From the NCBI GenBank assembly GCA_951213105.1, contig OX578138.1, forward strand, positions 94,034,914-94,098,913: 64,000 nt of DNA, given 5' to 3'. The position numbers and the translations under genes are program-made. The notes under the pieces are model-generated. The model was not told the DNA's origin. It searched no databases and saw nothing but the letters and a program-made list of their open reading frames with translations. This DNA is from Amaurobius ferox. Taxonomy: Eukaryota; Arthropoda; Arachnida; Araneae; Amaurobiidae. Positions 24,328-36,190 of this stretch are shown piece by piece; within the stretch, counting starts at the first letter, position 1, and every line of letters begins with the position of its first letter.

Positions 24328-25119
24328 TTGCCGGCATCTACGAGTGCAAGTGGAATTGCCCGATCATTAGTCGTACCTCCCAGTAAGGTGCAAAAAATTG
24401 TGGGCTGGCGAGTTTTGTGGGCTGGCGAAGCACACTTCCATCTCCACGGAACAGTTAATATGCAAAATTGCAGAATCTGGGCAACCGAACATCCACAAGA
24501 ACTACGCCAGTTGCCTCGTCATTCCGCCAAAATCACTGTGTGGGGCTGATTTACAGCAGCGTTTATTATCGGGCCTTTCTTTTTTGAGGAAGTTGGCCCT
24601 CATGACCCCGTCACCTGTTCTGTCAATGGCCATCGATATGAACGTCTTTTGAAAAGTCACGTTATACCCACACTGCAAGAACGTCAGTGTATCGATAACA
24701 CTATTTTCATGCAGGATGGGGCTCCACCACATATCGCAAAACCAGTGAAGCGGCTACTTCGCAGTCATTTTGGAGATGACAGCCTCTTCAGCCGCAATTT
24801 TCCTGTGAGATGGCCAGCACGTTCCCCTGACCTCAATCCATGTGATTTTTGTTTTTGGGGGCATCTGAAGAATGTGGTGTTTAATGGACACCTTACCAAT
24901 TTAGCGGAACTTAAAGCTAGAATCACGCATCACATCCACAACATCTCTACAGAAACGCTCAAATCTGTTGTTGAACACGCTATTTTGCGCTTTCAGCTTA
25001 TTTCAGAATGTGAAGGACAGCATATTGAACATTTATTACATCATCAGTCAATGCGTAAGTCAACGTTTACTACTTTTGTATTGCATTCTAGTGTAGTAAA
25101 GCGCCAATTATTCTCCTAG
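24328..25119 (+). pseudogene. DD37D Tc1/mariner-type transposase, internally deleted
   Basis: This is a remnant of the transposase type usually annotated with an N-terminal DUF4817 region. A helix-turn-helix piece (IARSLVVPPSKVQKIV) is joined almost directly to the catalytic core, so much of the linker is missing, near 24405. The core shows GEAHFHLHG, where the usual Asp before Glu is Gly; then TIFMQDGAPPH; then RSPDLNPCDF. There are 37 residues between the second and third Asp. A stop at ~24547 (in WG*FTAAF) and a frame change separate the first half from the 156-residue frame at 24649-25119, which keeps a good C-terminus with QHIEHLL. Neither TIR is evident. Inactive. Confidence 0.85.
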
Positions 25120-25838
25120 CGGCGACTTTTTGATCTACTGTTTTTTTCTCCACTAAACAAATTTCCATTGCTCCACGAGTGTTCACGCAAAATTTCAAAT
25201 CATTCTGACCAGTGTTTTTTATTTGAGACCATTTTCAAACCGGGAACATTAATTATAATCATACTGTATATATATATATATATATATATATTTCATCAAC
25301 TTTGTGTGTGTTTTACTAAATTTTTATACTATAAAGGGACTTTTTAAAATTTATATAAGAACGTTTTTGTCAGTTTTGGCATTTAAGAGTGAGAAGTAAA
25401 CGTTATTGGAAAATTATTTATTTTGATATGTATCATATTTTTCTGTCGGGGGGATATTTTTGCAATGTTTTTTCTTATTTAGCATTTTAAAATAGGTGCC
25501 AATAGCGCTTCTCCTCTTTTTATTAAAATGGTAAAATATTCAAGACACTTTAAAAGATAAAAGCACATTATAAACATTTTTGTAAATCTCAAAATTTTAT
25601 AAAACTGAAATATTCTGTAAGAAAGTGTAGAATATGTTTTTAATTTTCTCGTAAGAAACAAAGTTGATTAAAAATATTTACAGTTTACTTTTTTACTGAC
25701 AAAAGAGAAAAATGATGAATGAAAACAAAATGTGGAATTTTATTAATGTTCCTGATGCTTATATATGCAAAACTTATTTTATCATTAATTATTAAATATA
25801 GAATTTTATAAAAAAAGTAACAAAATGTTTAGTATATA

Positions 25839-25895
<57 letters not shown>

Positions 25896-25994
25896 GCTCA
25901 GTCTTTAGAGGCATTAAATATGTGGAAATTTACTATATAAAAGTCTATTAAAAATGCCATTTGGAGTATCAATTTATCTAGATTTATATATAAT
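25120..25994. repeat. AT-rich spacer with two (TA)n tracts
   Basis: Pure (TA)n lies at about 25266-25291, and a longer, slightly interrupted one at 25832-25893 immediately before the reverse transcriptase remnant. No gene. Confidence 0.7.
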
Positions 25995-27115
25995 ATGGAT
26001 AATATAAAACACTCTATAAATGATTTACATAAATCTTTTGTTATTACTTATATTGATACAGCCTCTAATAATTATGCTATTATCTGTAAAAAATTATAAA
26101 TATCTTTTAGATTATTTAAAAAATAATAGTATACTTGATTCACACTCTGTTAATAGTATCAAATTAAATATCATCAATATGTATAGTGATTTAGATATTA
26201 ATAATAATTTTTTTAAATTTCCATATATTGTGCTTATTCCTAAATTTCATAAAAATTCTATTAAATTTAGAACTGTAACTAATGGTCATAATTCATACTC
26301 TACTACTGCTATTAAATTATTACCAAATTATTTAAATGTACTAAATTGTAGTTTACGTGATTCTAGTGATAACTACATTATTCTAAATAATAGTAAAGAA
26401 TTAAAAAATAATTTAACATCACTAGGTAAAATAATAGGATTTCAAACTTTTGATTTTAAAGATATATTTAATAATATTAGGATCACTGATCTTTATGATG
26501 ACACATTAGCTTTATATAATGCCTATATTACTAATTATTCTCACTTAAATTTCTCAATTTTCCTAAACTTCTCCATTTTATTCTTTTTAATAATTATATT
26601 TTTCAAGGTAATAAATTATACTTGCAAGTCTCAGGTGTTCCACAAGGCGGCTGTAGTAGCAGTATGTTAGCTAATTTAAACCTATATCATTATGAAAAAT
26701 TCTTTATTTCTATTGATTATAAAATTTATAGATACGTAGATGATCTAATTTGTTTAGTATTTACTGACAATTATGTTATAGATATAGATTTCTATCCGGA
26801 TAATTTGGAATTAATACCTAATAAAACTACTATTACTAAAAATATTAATTATTTGGATTTAAATCTAATTATAGAACCTACTAAAGGGATAGTTTCTAAT
26901 TTATATGATAAAAAATACTTTTTAAATTCAATATTAATAAAATATTACCTTTTAATTCCTGCAACTCGATTCAATTGATTAGAAATACTATACTTAATCA
27001 ACTTTCTAGAATTCATAGATTATCAGATATAAAATTTCATGTTTTGCACATAAATAACCTCATAATTACCAGTAAATTATATGAATATCCAGCATATTTA
27101 GTAAATGGTATATAG
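25995..27115 (+). pseudogene. Reverse transcriptase remnant, Penelope-like appearance
   Basis: A retroelement polymerase fragment in three or four frames. An upstream frame from 25995 gives a DTASNNYAIICKK block, as in the ADKxxNxVxxxK start of Penelope-like RTs. The 26020-26670 frame then has IPKFHKNSIKFRTVT and TFDFKDIFNNI (motif A, first catalytic Asp). After a frame change near 26620 come SGVPQGGCSSSMLA and RYVDDL (motif C, 26730-26747), then NYLDLNL. A final frame change near 26970 leads to LNQLSRIHRLSD and a stop at 27113. Both key motifs A and C keep their aspartates. Class is uncertain: the IPKxHK and YLDLxL blocks suit Penelope-like or related unclassified RTs better than standard LINEs. 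No endonuclease is seen. Codon use is extremely AT-rich. Confidence 0.75.
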
Positions 27116-27774
27116 TTAATAAATTTCGATTAACCTAAATTCTTAATAATCTCTCCTTAGTATCTTATTTTAGCCTTACTTCTACATGCTCTTGTTTTTA
27201 CATTACAATATTTTTTCATCTTTATATTTTACAGCTTTCACTGTAGAATATCACATTTTACTGCCATTACGCAGTATGGTTTTTATTGCTCACTCTGGCA
27301 ACAGTAAATCTCTTCATTACACTTTAGCGAATGGCAACATTGGTCTAGTCATTTTTTAATCGTCACGTTTGTACATTTGATGTGTATTTTAAGGTATTTA
27401 TGTTTCCTTTCTATTTTTTCAATCTTTATGCTCGTCGTCCTAATAATACATGTTTATAGATAAAATGTACCTTGTGATTCAGAAACAAGCAATTTTGTGT
27501 TCATTTCGTTTAAAATATTAGGACCGGATAAAGAATTTTATCGAAATGAACTATTTTTAAGCCTAGAGCTCTTCCACCTGCAAGCTTTAATGCTTGATTA
27601 TTTTGGTATTCCTTTTTTCGATTCCTCTCCATTGACATTTGTTGATTATATTTAGCTTTTTGAACTGTAATATGTACTATAATTTCCTCTTTATTTTTGA
27701 ATTTCATTTTATTTCATTGTATTCTGTTGGCTTAAAAATATTTTTAAGATAGTGTATTATGAGTTTTTTATTTA
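27116..27774. other. No recognisable gene
   Basis: AT-rich spacer between the RT remnant and the (TA)n array. The minus-strand frame at 27510-27707 resembles nothing known. Confidence 0.5.
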
Positions 27775-27780
27775 TATATA

Positions 27781-27850
<70 letters not shown>

Positions 27851-27870
27851 CATATATATATGTATATATA

Positions 27871-27932
<62 letters not shown>

Positions 27933-27952
27933 CATATATATATGTATATATA

Positions 27953-27994
<42 letters not shown>
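27775..27994. repeat. Long (TA)n array with duplicated variant block
   Basis: About 220 bp of alternating TA. Two similar interruptions, each reading approximately 'catacatatatatatgtata' followed by 'tttattta', lie about 84 bp apart, which shows that a segment was duplicated within the array. Confidence 0.95.
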
Positions 27995-27996
<2 letters not shown>

Positions 27997-29519
27997 TATA
28001 GAATAATATAGGGAAATCAAAACTCTTTATAAATTCTTGTAAAAAAATGACACAAAACATGTTTTGCTATAGCTGCGATTCTTGTTTCCGAAAGGCTTTA
28101 TAATCATATACTGTTGGTGACATTTCTTTGAAATGTTATAAGAAGCATTACATTTTATTCTGCACGCTATCGTCTAACGCTTTAATATTTTTGAGATTAG
28201 ATTTCTGTCAAAAGACTTTTCGTCCCACTTGCATATATTTCCTTCAACATTTCCCCCACTGAGAGCTCAGAAGGATTTCTGTAATGTCAAAAAAGAGGCA
28301 TTCTTGCTAGAAAGAAAAATATAAGAAAAAAAAGCAGAAAATTTAAATAGAAAAAGTACGCAACAATCCTTAAACATTTAATGTCGCTATAAATTGCATT
28401 AAAGGTATGTAAGCATATGTTTATATTTCAAAATTATAATTAGATAATGGATAAACACAACTTAAGAATAGTAACTAAATATTCTATCAATTATCTTTAA
28501 AAATACCAATGAATAATGTAAGCTGAATTTACTTGATAGCGTATCTCATATACTTTGCGAAACTAGTTTATTTTTTTTTTTTTATTTTCGTAATTTAAAT
28601 AGTATTTATAATCTGATTCATTTTTACAGTAATTTGAACAAATGAAATGAAATGATGAAATTTGTTTATTTAGCATCCGAAGGAACTTGTTTCCATCATT
28701 GCTTCCTTTGATATTAGATATAGGCAAGTATTCGAACATCATGAACACTGAAATACTCCAGCAGTCGAATATTCTAGTATTCGAGATACTCTCTGGAATT
28801 CAAGATACTTTCTCGAAATATTCTTTCTTCATGTATTCTTATCTGTAGGTACTCTATCTCGGTGTGATCGAGGTCGATCCTACTCCATCTCGGAACGGCG
28901 CTAGAAGATATTTGCACACCTTAAATATCAATCCATGATTACCGCATTTATTACCATTTACACAGGAACTATATTCAGATAATCATCATACCATCGATTC
29001 AATCTTCACATCACCACTCAATATCATATAAACCAGCGTGCTTTGCCCGTTAGCGGACACTAAATTTAGCAGCCAGTTTTTATTGCAATCACTTTTCAAG
29101 TAAGTTTTTCTTTAACTCCTCTTGACCCCCTCCGCAGTCCCCTTCGTTAGACCCCCATCCCTTCTTACCGTCCCCTCTCTTGCACTGACGCAAAAGTTGC
29201 AAAGCAACAAAATTGGGCCCAAGTTTAGCGTCAGCAGGTTGAGTGAGTCCATTATAGAGTATAAAATACAATGTGAAAATTGTATCATAAACGAAGTAAG
29301 CTTCGCTTAACATTACGCTTTTTAGAAACGAAATTTTTAGAAAACCCTTGCTCCCTCCCCTTTAATCGCCTTGACTCTCTTCGCATTTCAACCGCCGTCG
29401 CCTCCTCCGATAAGAATAAAATTAAGAAACGAAAATTTCTGTAATAGAAAATCGTAAAGTGTGTCGGAAGACAGACGATTTTCCGGATGAAAGTTATTGA
29501 CTAATAAGTTTCGTGAGTA
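27995..29519. other. No recognisable gene
   Basis: Contains a cluster of 'agtattcgagatact'-type short palindromic pieces near 28730-28830 and a slightly more GC-rich patch at 29110-29240. Frames on either strand there have no known motif. Confidence 0.5.
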
Positions 29520-29850
29520 TTGAGCCATTAATAAACCTTTTTATGCATGATTATGTGAAATTCTGTCTTATTCTGACATGTCAAAAAAAGGTAAAATTTC
29601 AAATAAATTTCGAAGTTTTCGCTGCAATTTAAAGATAGTCTACTTAGTTCTAGATTTTTTGTAACGGAGCTGGGTATGGAGTTTCGTGAAAATCCATATA
29701 TATTTGTAATCGCTATCATTTACACTAAAAGTCAACAGCAGACAGATAGACAGCCGGACATTTCTCCAAAAGTAGTCAAAACGTGTTCAGGGAGTCTTTA
29801 AACATATATTGGCGTCAAAATCTGGAAATTGAAAATTTTCGAGATACTAC
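29520..29850 (+). repeat. Family E repeat, copy 1
   Basis: Shared blocks are 'ttttatgcatgatta', 'atttcgaagttttc', 'ctagttctagattt', 'gtttcgtgaaaatcca' and 'attggcgtcaaaat'. Related copies start at 43143 and 44390. Non-coding. Confidence 0.7.
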
Positions 29851-30499
29851 GTATACATTTGTGATTCTACGTACTACGTAATACTACTCACTACGTTTCA
29901 ATACTACGTATGGGAACTCTAATAAGAATACCGACCCACCCGAAGTTAAAAATAAATGTACACGCAAACAAGAAACTAATTTAAATAAAATTATCACAAA
30001 ACTTCTACTAATATGCATTTCTATCCCAACAAATTTATAGATTTCATTAAAATGAACGCTTACATAAAAAAAACCTAACTTTATATTAAATAGAGTGATA
30101 TAGTACTCAAACTGCTGACGCTGTCATCTAAACTTCTCCTGGCCGAAAAATAAATTCAACTACGGCAGTTTTTGAAATTCTCGCCTCACTTAAATCAGCT
30201 TTCAGAAAAAAACGTAGTCTTTACGTGTTACGTTAAGCCTTCACGGGTATAACCAACTGCCATTAAAACTTATTTTATGTTCATTTCCAGCACATCCACA
30301 TAAAACTGCTGACCAAGCGTCTCCTGTTTATGCAACTAGATGGGGTATAACGGCAATTTAATCCTACGCAATCCCCTGATTATAAGATATGATTAGTTTT
30401 GCGAACTATTTATCGAATATATATCAACTATTTTTGGATTTTGATGTGGGATATCTCGAATTTATAAAGCGGAACATAATCTTTACAAACATTTTTGCG
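29851..30499. other. No gene; TACGTA cluster
   Basis: 29849-29910 holds several 'actacgta' palindromes in close succession. The rest is AT-rich without recognisable content. Confidence 0.5.
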
Positions 30500-30750
30500 T
30501 TTCCCACAATACATGATGATGTATAGGGAATCGCGTAGAAATTAAGAATTCGAGTCTCTGAATGTTTTGAAGTTTCTGAAACACGAATCGTGTATTTTAG
30601 CGTTCACTTTTGCGTGTGTGTATTTGTCTGTATGCCTGTTCAATGCTTTTAATTTACTTTAGTTCAGAAAGTGTTCAATGAAATTTCACGAAATGTGATA
30701 GGGGGGTCACTTGAAGGTTACTTTGGTGCTGATTAGATTTTGGTAAAATT
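30500..30750 (+). mobile_element. Family B repeat, head fragment
   Basis: Starts with a diverged hairpin (TTTCCC ... GGGAA near 30505-30532) and keeps 'tctgaaacacgaatcgtg' and 'ttagcgttcac', then 'gattagattttggt'. It ends where the family A copy in the other orientation begins. Confidence 0.6.
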
Positions 30751-30761
30751 AAAAAAAAAAA

Positions 30762-31703
30762 TCTGATGTGAGCAGCACATTACTTTCATTATATAATGCA
30801 ATAAATTTACTACTTTTTCAGTAATAAAAATCTGATCTGGGCAACACATGACTTTCCTTATATAATGCAATGAATTTACTACTTTTACAGTTAAGAAAAA
30901 TGTTATTCTTATAGTAGATACTTATATTCTTTCCAAGATATTGAAATTTCTTCAATTAGTCGCCATTTTTATTGATTTAGCGTCATTTTTATCTATTTGG
31001 CGAGATTTTTGTTAATTTCGTAACATTTAAAAAGTCGCCAAGTTAGAGACATTCCGCCAAATTTGTCGCCAAAATCTCGCCACGCGTTATGGACGGAGAA
31101 ATAAGATATTCTTATACCTAATAAATGACTATTGGCGTTCAAATTTAAAAGTATTATTCAAAGTATTTTTTCTCATCAATGAAACGAGCTAGATCTACAA
31201 GAATGATGTCACCAAATTTATCGCAGGATATTACATATGAAAAGTGAACATGTTTCTCAACAGTTAATATATTTTTTTAATTTATGAGATTTTTTGATAA
31301 ATGTTTTTGAAAAATCTGCAATATCTCGAAAACGGATCATGCTAGCGTTCTAAAGTTTATGTTTTCTAAGGAAAAATTACATAAGAAATGTCTATTTGCG
31401 TAACGTTATTAAAGGTTTTGATTTTTTGATGATTTTTTCAAAATTTCACTCGAAAATTTTGGGGGGTTCTGAACTTTCGATTACGCTTAAAAACAACAAG
31501 CTTCCAGTATTCACGGATTGTGATTTTTGTACCAAATTTCATTCGAATCGCTCCATTCGTTCGTGAGATATCGTCTCCACTGGCTCACTGGCACACACAC
31601 ACACAGACATGCTCTGAAACGTGCTCTCCCGTCGAAAACTCGAATTCGAATTTTCGACCCCGTCACAATACTTTCCTTATACATTATGTATATAAGGAAA
31701 GTA
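30762..31703 (-). mobile_element. Family A element, copy 2, terminus duplicated
   Basis: A minus-strand copy running from the TCTGATGTG end at 30762 to the hairpin end at ~31703. The first ~69 bp (30762-30830) are repeated immediately at 30831, so this copy has two tandem TCTGAT-type termini. The body includes 'cgccaagttag', 'gcgagatttttgtt' and the 'actcgaattcgaattttcg' block. Non-coding. Confidence 0.88.
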
Positions 31704-31729
31704 ATAGATCTAACAGTTTTTTATTAATT

Positions 31730-32000
31730 TTTTGCCAAAGGATTTGCAAAAATCTTAAATAAAAGATTAAATATGCCCAAATGCATAAATTAAATGTTTG
31801 ATTTTCTACGCAATTTTTGACAATAAAATAACAAGTAAGTTCAACCCATAACTATAAAAGGCACTGCATATATTTAAGTTTTAGTTTTGGAATGTTTATA
31901 TGATGGCGACGTTTTAAATGCATTAAGTTGCCAAATAAAAAAGAAGATATATTAAACTGCAAATTGAATTTAATATTCCACTTAATGGATTATGACGGAG
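31730..32000 (+). repeat. Possible family B internal fragment
   Basis: 'aaatgcataaattaaat', 'gcaatttttgacaat' and 'tttagttttggaat' recur in similar order in the family B copy near 10640-11160. Weak match. Confidence 0.35.
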
Positions 32001-32162
32001 AAAATGAGTTTGGTTTGTAGGATATTCTTTTCTTGACCAAAATTAGATTTTTTAATCTATATTTGGAATGTTTACTTATTTGATAATGTATATTATGTGT
32101 AAATAGGAAGCATGGCATTGGTGTGAAATTTGATACGATAATTTCGATCGATGGACCTTGCA

Positions 32163-32919
32163 CAGGGTGATTAAAAAATGTGAGCCAGACTTTTACGGGG
32201 TGGTAGTACACACCGAACCAAACATTTTTCGTCATAGTTTACCGGGTTGGAAATGAAACGTAAAGACGTTACAAGACGCTTATTCGTTGGGAAGCAGCCG
32301 TTCCACAAACATAAAAGCGTCATTATGGTTGTTATTTTCTGGTTGAAGAATAAAACCACGAATTCGAGTTTCATCTGTTGAAGAAGAAGAACCCTTATAC
32401 AAATTTTCGTAACACCGAATGCACGACCTTATCAATTTTCAGTAGTTATTCGCAGCTCGAACTTTTGAGACGATGGAGGAATTTACAAATACGGAAAAAG
32501 CCGATATGCATTTCATCTATGGATCATCCTTTTGTGGGGATATCTCAAGAGTTTGGACTATAATAATGCCTTTAAATCTGAAATGGATTTCGTCCCAGAA
32601 TTTCGGCTGCTGCTGCCGAAGTGCGCGACATGCCTGGGCTGTTCGAGATAGTTCACTAAGACCTCCATCGCCGCTGTGAGACATGCATTCAGGTTGGCGA
32701 TCATTCTTTTGTCATTATTGTAATTATTGTCTATTAAATGTCATTTTACAACTTCTAAGTCATTCTTGTGCTTTTGCATCACCTCGTCGGTTTCCACCTT
32801 AAGCGCCCACTGATGCCTTTACATTTCATTTCCAACCCGGTAAACTATGACGAGAAATGCTTGGTTTGGTGTGTACTACCACCTCGTAAAGTTTGGACCA
32901 TCTTTTTTGAATCACCCTG
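32163..32919 (+). mobile_element. Mariner-type deletion derivative with ~100-bp TIRs
   Basis: The outer ends read CAGGGTGATTaAAAAA and, inverted, CAGGGTGATTCAAAAAA, and the inverted repeat continues for ~100 bp including 'ggtggtagtacacacc' and 'gtttaccgggttgg'. TA follows the right end; CA precedes the left end. The interior keeps only the two ends of a transposase gene: NTEKADMHFIYG from the start of a DUF4817-type protein (from 32473) and, after a junction near 32540-32600, a C-terminal stretch with AAAEVRDMPGLFE and RRCETCIQVG, interrupted by a stop. The whole catalytic core is deleted, so this is a non-autonomous element with a visible parent. Confidence 0.88.
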
Positions 32920-33008
32920 TATATTTATTGATACTTAGTTTTTAAACATTTTTCGAAAATCATAGAAATGCTGTAATATATATTTACCTATTAAAGTGTT
33001 AAAAAAAA

Positions 33009-33869
33009 TCTGATGTGGGCAACACATGACTTTCCTTATATCATGCAATGAATTTACTTTCTTTCCAAGATACTGAATTTTCTACAAACAGTCATCATTT
33101 TCATTGATTTAGCGTCATTTTTATCAATTTGGCGAGATTTTTGTTAATTTCGCTACAATTAAAATGTCGCCAAGTTGGCCGTTATGGACGGAGAAATAAG
33201 TTATTCTTACAGCAGATAAATGACTATTGGCGTGCAAATACAAAAGTATTACCCAAAGTATCTTTTTTCATGAATGAAGCGAGCTAGATCCACGAGAATG
33301 ATGTCACCAAATTTATCGGATGCTATTACATATGGAAAGTGAACATGTTTCGCAATAGCAAATAGTATATATTTTTTTATTTTATATAACTTTTTGAAAT
33401 TTTTTTTGAAAAATGTGCAATAGCTCAGGAACGGTTCATCTTAGCGTTCTAAAATTTATGTCAATAGTTTTCTAATGAAAAATTACATAAGAAATGTCTA
33501 TTTGCGTAACTTTATTAGCGGTTTTGATTTTTTGACGATTTTTTCAAAATTTCTCGCGAAAATTTAGGGGGTTCTGAACATTCGATTGTGCATAAAAACA
33601 ATAGGCTTCCAGTATTTACAAATTGTGATTTTTGTACCAAATTTTGTTCGAATCGGTCCATTTGTTCGTCAGTTATCATCTCCACAGTCTCACTGACACA
33701 CACACACACACACGCATACTTTCACACACACACACACACAGACATCGCTTCAAAAATGTTTGATTCGTGATCAGGGATGCTTGAAACGTGCTCTTCCGTC
33801 GAAAACTCGAATTCGAATTTTCGGTGACGTCACAATACTTTCCTTATACATTATGTATATAAGGAAAGT
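33009..33869 (-). mobile_element. Family A element, copy 3
   Basis: It starts TCTGATGTGGGCAACACATG and ends with the hairpin and GGAAAGT near 33869. It contains a (CA)n tract at 33691-33740 corresponding to the (GT)n of plus-strand copies. It lies 90 bp beyond the mariner-type element. Non-coding; the 60- to 64-residue frames recur in other copies only because the DNA is repeated. Confidence 0.88.
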
Positions 33870-34237
33870 AATAATTATTTAATGACTAGTCATCTACTTA
33901 AAAGTGATAGGTATAATTTGCAGAGCGATAGCACTCGCTGTTTTGAGGTATTGTTGGAGTTGAGGTTTGGAGGTATTGAGGAGTTGTACTTTTGATCTAA
34001 AATGTAGGAAATATAAAAAACATAAAATATTTTCCTTATTGTCACTGAATGCTCTGTAAGTACTTTTAATCAAAAGCAAATTGACACCATGTTTATTCAT
34101 TTTTTAAAGAGGCTCTAGGAAAATTGAAAACAAATCGTGTTAAATAAAATATGTTCATCAAAAATAAATGAGTAAATTATTTTTAATTTTATTCAACCAG
34201 AAATAAATGGACCAATTAATAATTGTCACTGATATTT
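33870..34237. other. No recognisable gene
   Basis: Short AT-rich spacer between family A copy 3 and the SINE. Confidence 0.5.
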
Positions 34238-34519
34238 CGCCGCCCAGGCGGTGAAGTGGATAGGGTCTTCGGCTGCTGTCTTGTTGGCTCGGGCTCGAAT
34301 CCCGAATAAGGCATGGATGTTTCTCGAGGATAAAGTCAGTCTTCCGCCTTCTGGGTCCTCGTCTAAATGTGAAGCTGCACCCCCTCAGACCTTCGTCAGT
34401 GATGAGTTCTTGTAATAAGCTTTGTTCTCTCGTCTTGTGTCTTTCTTCGTTCTTTCCTTCTTCACTGGTCCTGTATCGGCTCCGCCGAAACAGGAGGTCA
34501 TCAGTAACAACAACAACTA
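34238..34519 (+). mobile_element. tRNA-derived SINE with (AAC)n tail
   Basis: The head shows RNA polymerase III internal promoter elements: an A-box-like 'ggcggtgaagtgg' near 34247 and a B box 'ggctcgaatcc' at 34292-34302. A GC-richer body follows, then a 3' end with 'gccgaaacaggaggtcatc' and tail 'aacaacaacaac' near 34505-34518. About 280 bp, typical of SINEs. A SINE would be copied by the reverse transcriptase of a partner LINE; the LINE end at 63248-63535 has the same tail. The 125-residue minus frame is its antisense shadow. Confidence 0.88.
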
Positions 34520-35990
34520 ATATTTCTGTTAACAATTAACAACAATTAATAATATTAACAATTAACAATAAGTATTAACAATTTTATTTTTCACAGACAG
34601 CATATCTCGAAATAATCTAAGTGAATAAATGTTGCTTTGTAGCTTAAGATGGGGATGTTTTAAAATACGGTTAATGGTCAAATGCAATGGACAATTCCGG
34701 TCTATATTTTTTATTTCTTTATTCAATTCGAAGTGTTTCAAAATGAAGAAAAACATAAAAATTTTTATTAACTTTATTAAATTATTTAAACATGGTTCTA
34801 TTAATTAATCTTTACAGAAAAAAGGCATATATAATACTAAAAAATATGAATCATTTCCCACGAATAACATGACATTCGCCCAAATGTAAACAATATCAAG
34901 ACAAGGAAAGACACTAATAATGACTACTTTTACTGACTTTTTCTGGGGGTAGGGGGCAAACTGTTTTAGTCACAAAGAAAAAAATTGTGAAGCTGCTTTT
35001 AATGTAATTAAATGTAAAACTGCTTTTAATATAATTAAATGTAAAACTGCTTTTAATATAATTACATGTAAAAAACTGCTTAATTTGTAAATAAAATATT
35101 ATATTTAGAATCTTCATGAAACATATATAGCTAAAGTGCTCTTGCACATAAAACATATATTGAATAAAAGATTAAGCATATAAATTCAAATACTTTTCAT
35201 TAATTTCCAGAAAAAATTCAAGAAAAGAAGTAAATTCTACCTATCGACTTTTACACCACGAGATTCAGCCGTCACAAAATCCATATTGTTTTTAAAATAC
35301 AGAACCATCATGATAGAATCAATCTTGGGCAAATTGTCTGACTGCCCTTTAACAAAACCAGAATCCATGTTTACAATAAAATAAAATAAGGAACAAATAA
35401 TTTAAACTCAAGCAGACCAAGAACAAATGGGTAAAATAATTATAAACGAATTGTAAACAAAATTAATCGCCAACTACTTGCAAATATCTCAATAGAAACA
35501 GCACATAGTAGAATGTTGCATCACAGGTCGTTCGGGCCGCGTGACGTTACAGCCAATCACGGGCCGTTTTGTCTTTGAGAAGATTTTGCGGTTTTTCATT
35601 TCTTGATATTTAAATAAATAATTATTTTAAGATATTTTCGCTTGTATATTAGAAATCAGAAAAAAAAATTCTATTAACATCAATTGGTTTTAAGAGCTTT
35701 TAAAAAAATCGGAATTGTCCATTGAACATGTTTCAAAACGCAAATTAGGTGTAACTTCAATTAATTATATATTTTATATGTTATTTTCTGCAATAAAATT
35801 TCACCGTATTTCAGAATATTTGAAAAAATTTAATATGGGTATGTAAAATAAGTAATGCCCTGCCCACATTTGATATTTAAATATTTAAACTAAACATCAT
35901 TTTTCTTTCCATCAAATCCTTTCTTTCGGGTTTTTCTTTCAGATAACTTTATTTAGTTCCGTAGAAAAGAGCGTAAAAGAGTATAAAAGA
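34520..35990. repeat. No gene; 27-bp minisatellite
   Basis: 34985-35075 holds three copies of a 27-bp unit 'aaaactgcttttaatataattaaatgt'-like, giving a 9-residue repeat on the minus strand. 'taacaatt' repeats follow the SINE tail at 34525-34580. The rest is AT-rich with nothing recognisable. Confidence 0.65.
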
Positions 35991-36190
35991 GTGTTCGATA
36001 TTTTAAAAATTGAACTTTTTGTGACAATTTCTTAAATAACTGTGAATGACATTTTCTCCCTTTTTATCCTGATGTCATTTGCATTGTCATGTTTCACAAT
36101 AGTTTCGATGTCAAAATGTTTTTGAGCTTACACGAAAATTATATTTTAAGTAAAATGGAGAATGGATATATTTGACATTTTATTTTTAAA
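35991..36190 (+). repeat. Family G repeat, copy 1
   Basis: 'cagtttcgatgtcaaaa' and 'gcattg' blocks with 'aaatggagaatggatata' correspond to 43850-43960. Weak to moderate similarity, non-coding. Confidence 0.45.

Noticed and set aside
27752..28006. Open frames of alternating Tyr and Ile
   Set aside because: Direct translation of the (TA)n microsatellite; the same occurs at 47782-48023 and 37463-37645.
34158..34535. 125-codon minus-strand frame
   Set aside because: Antisense of the tRNA-derived SINE.
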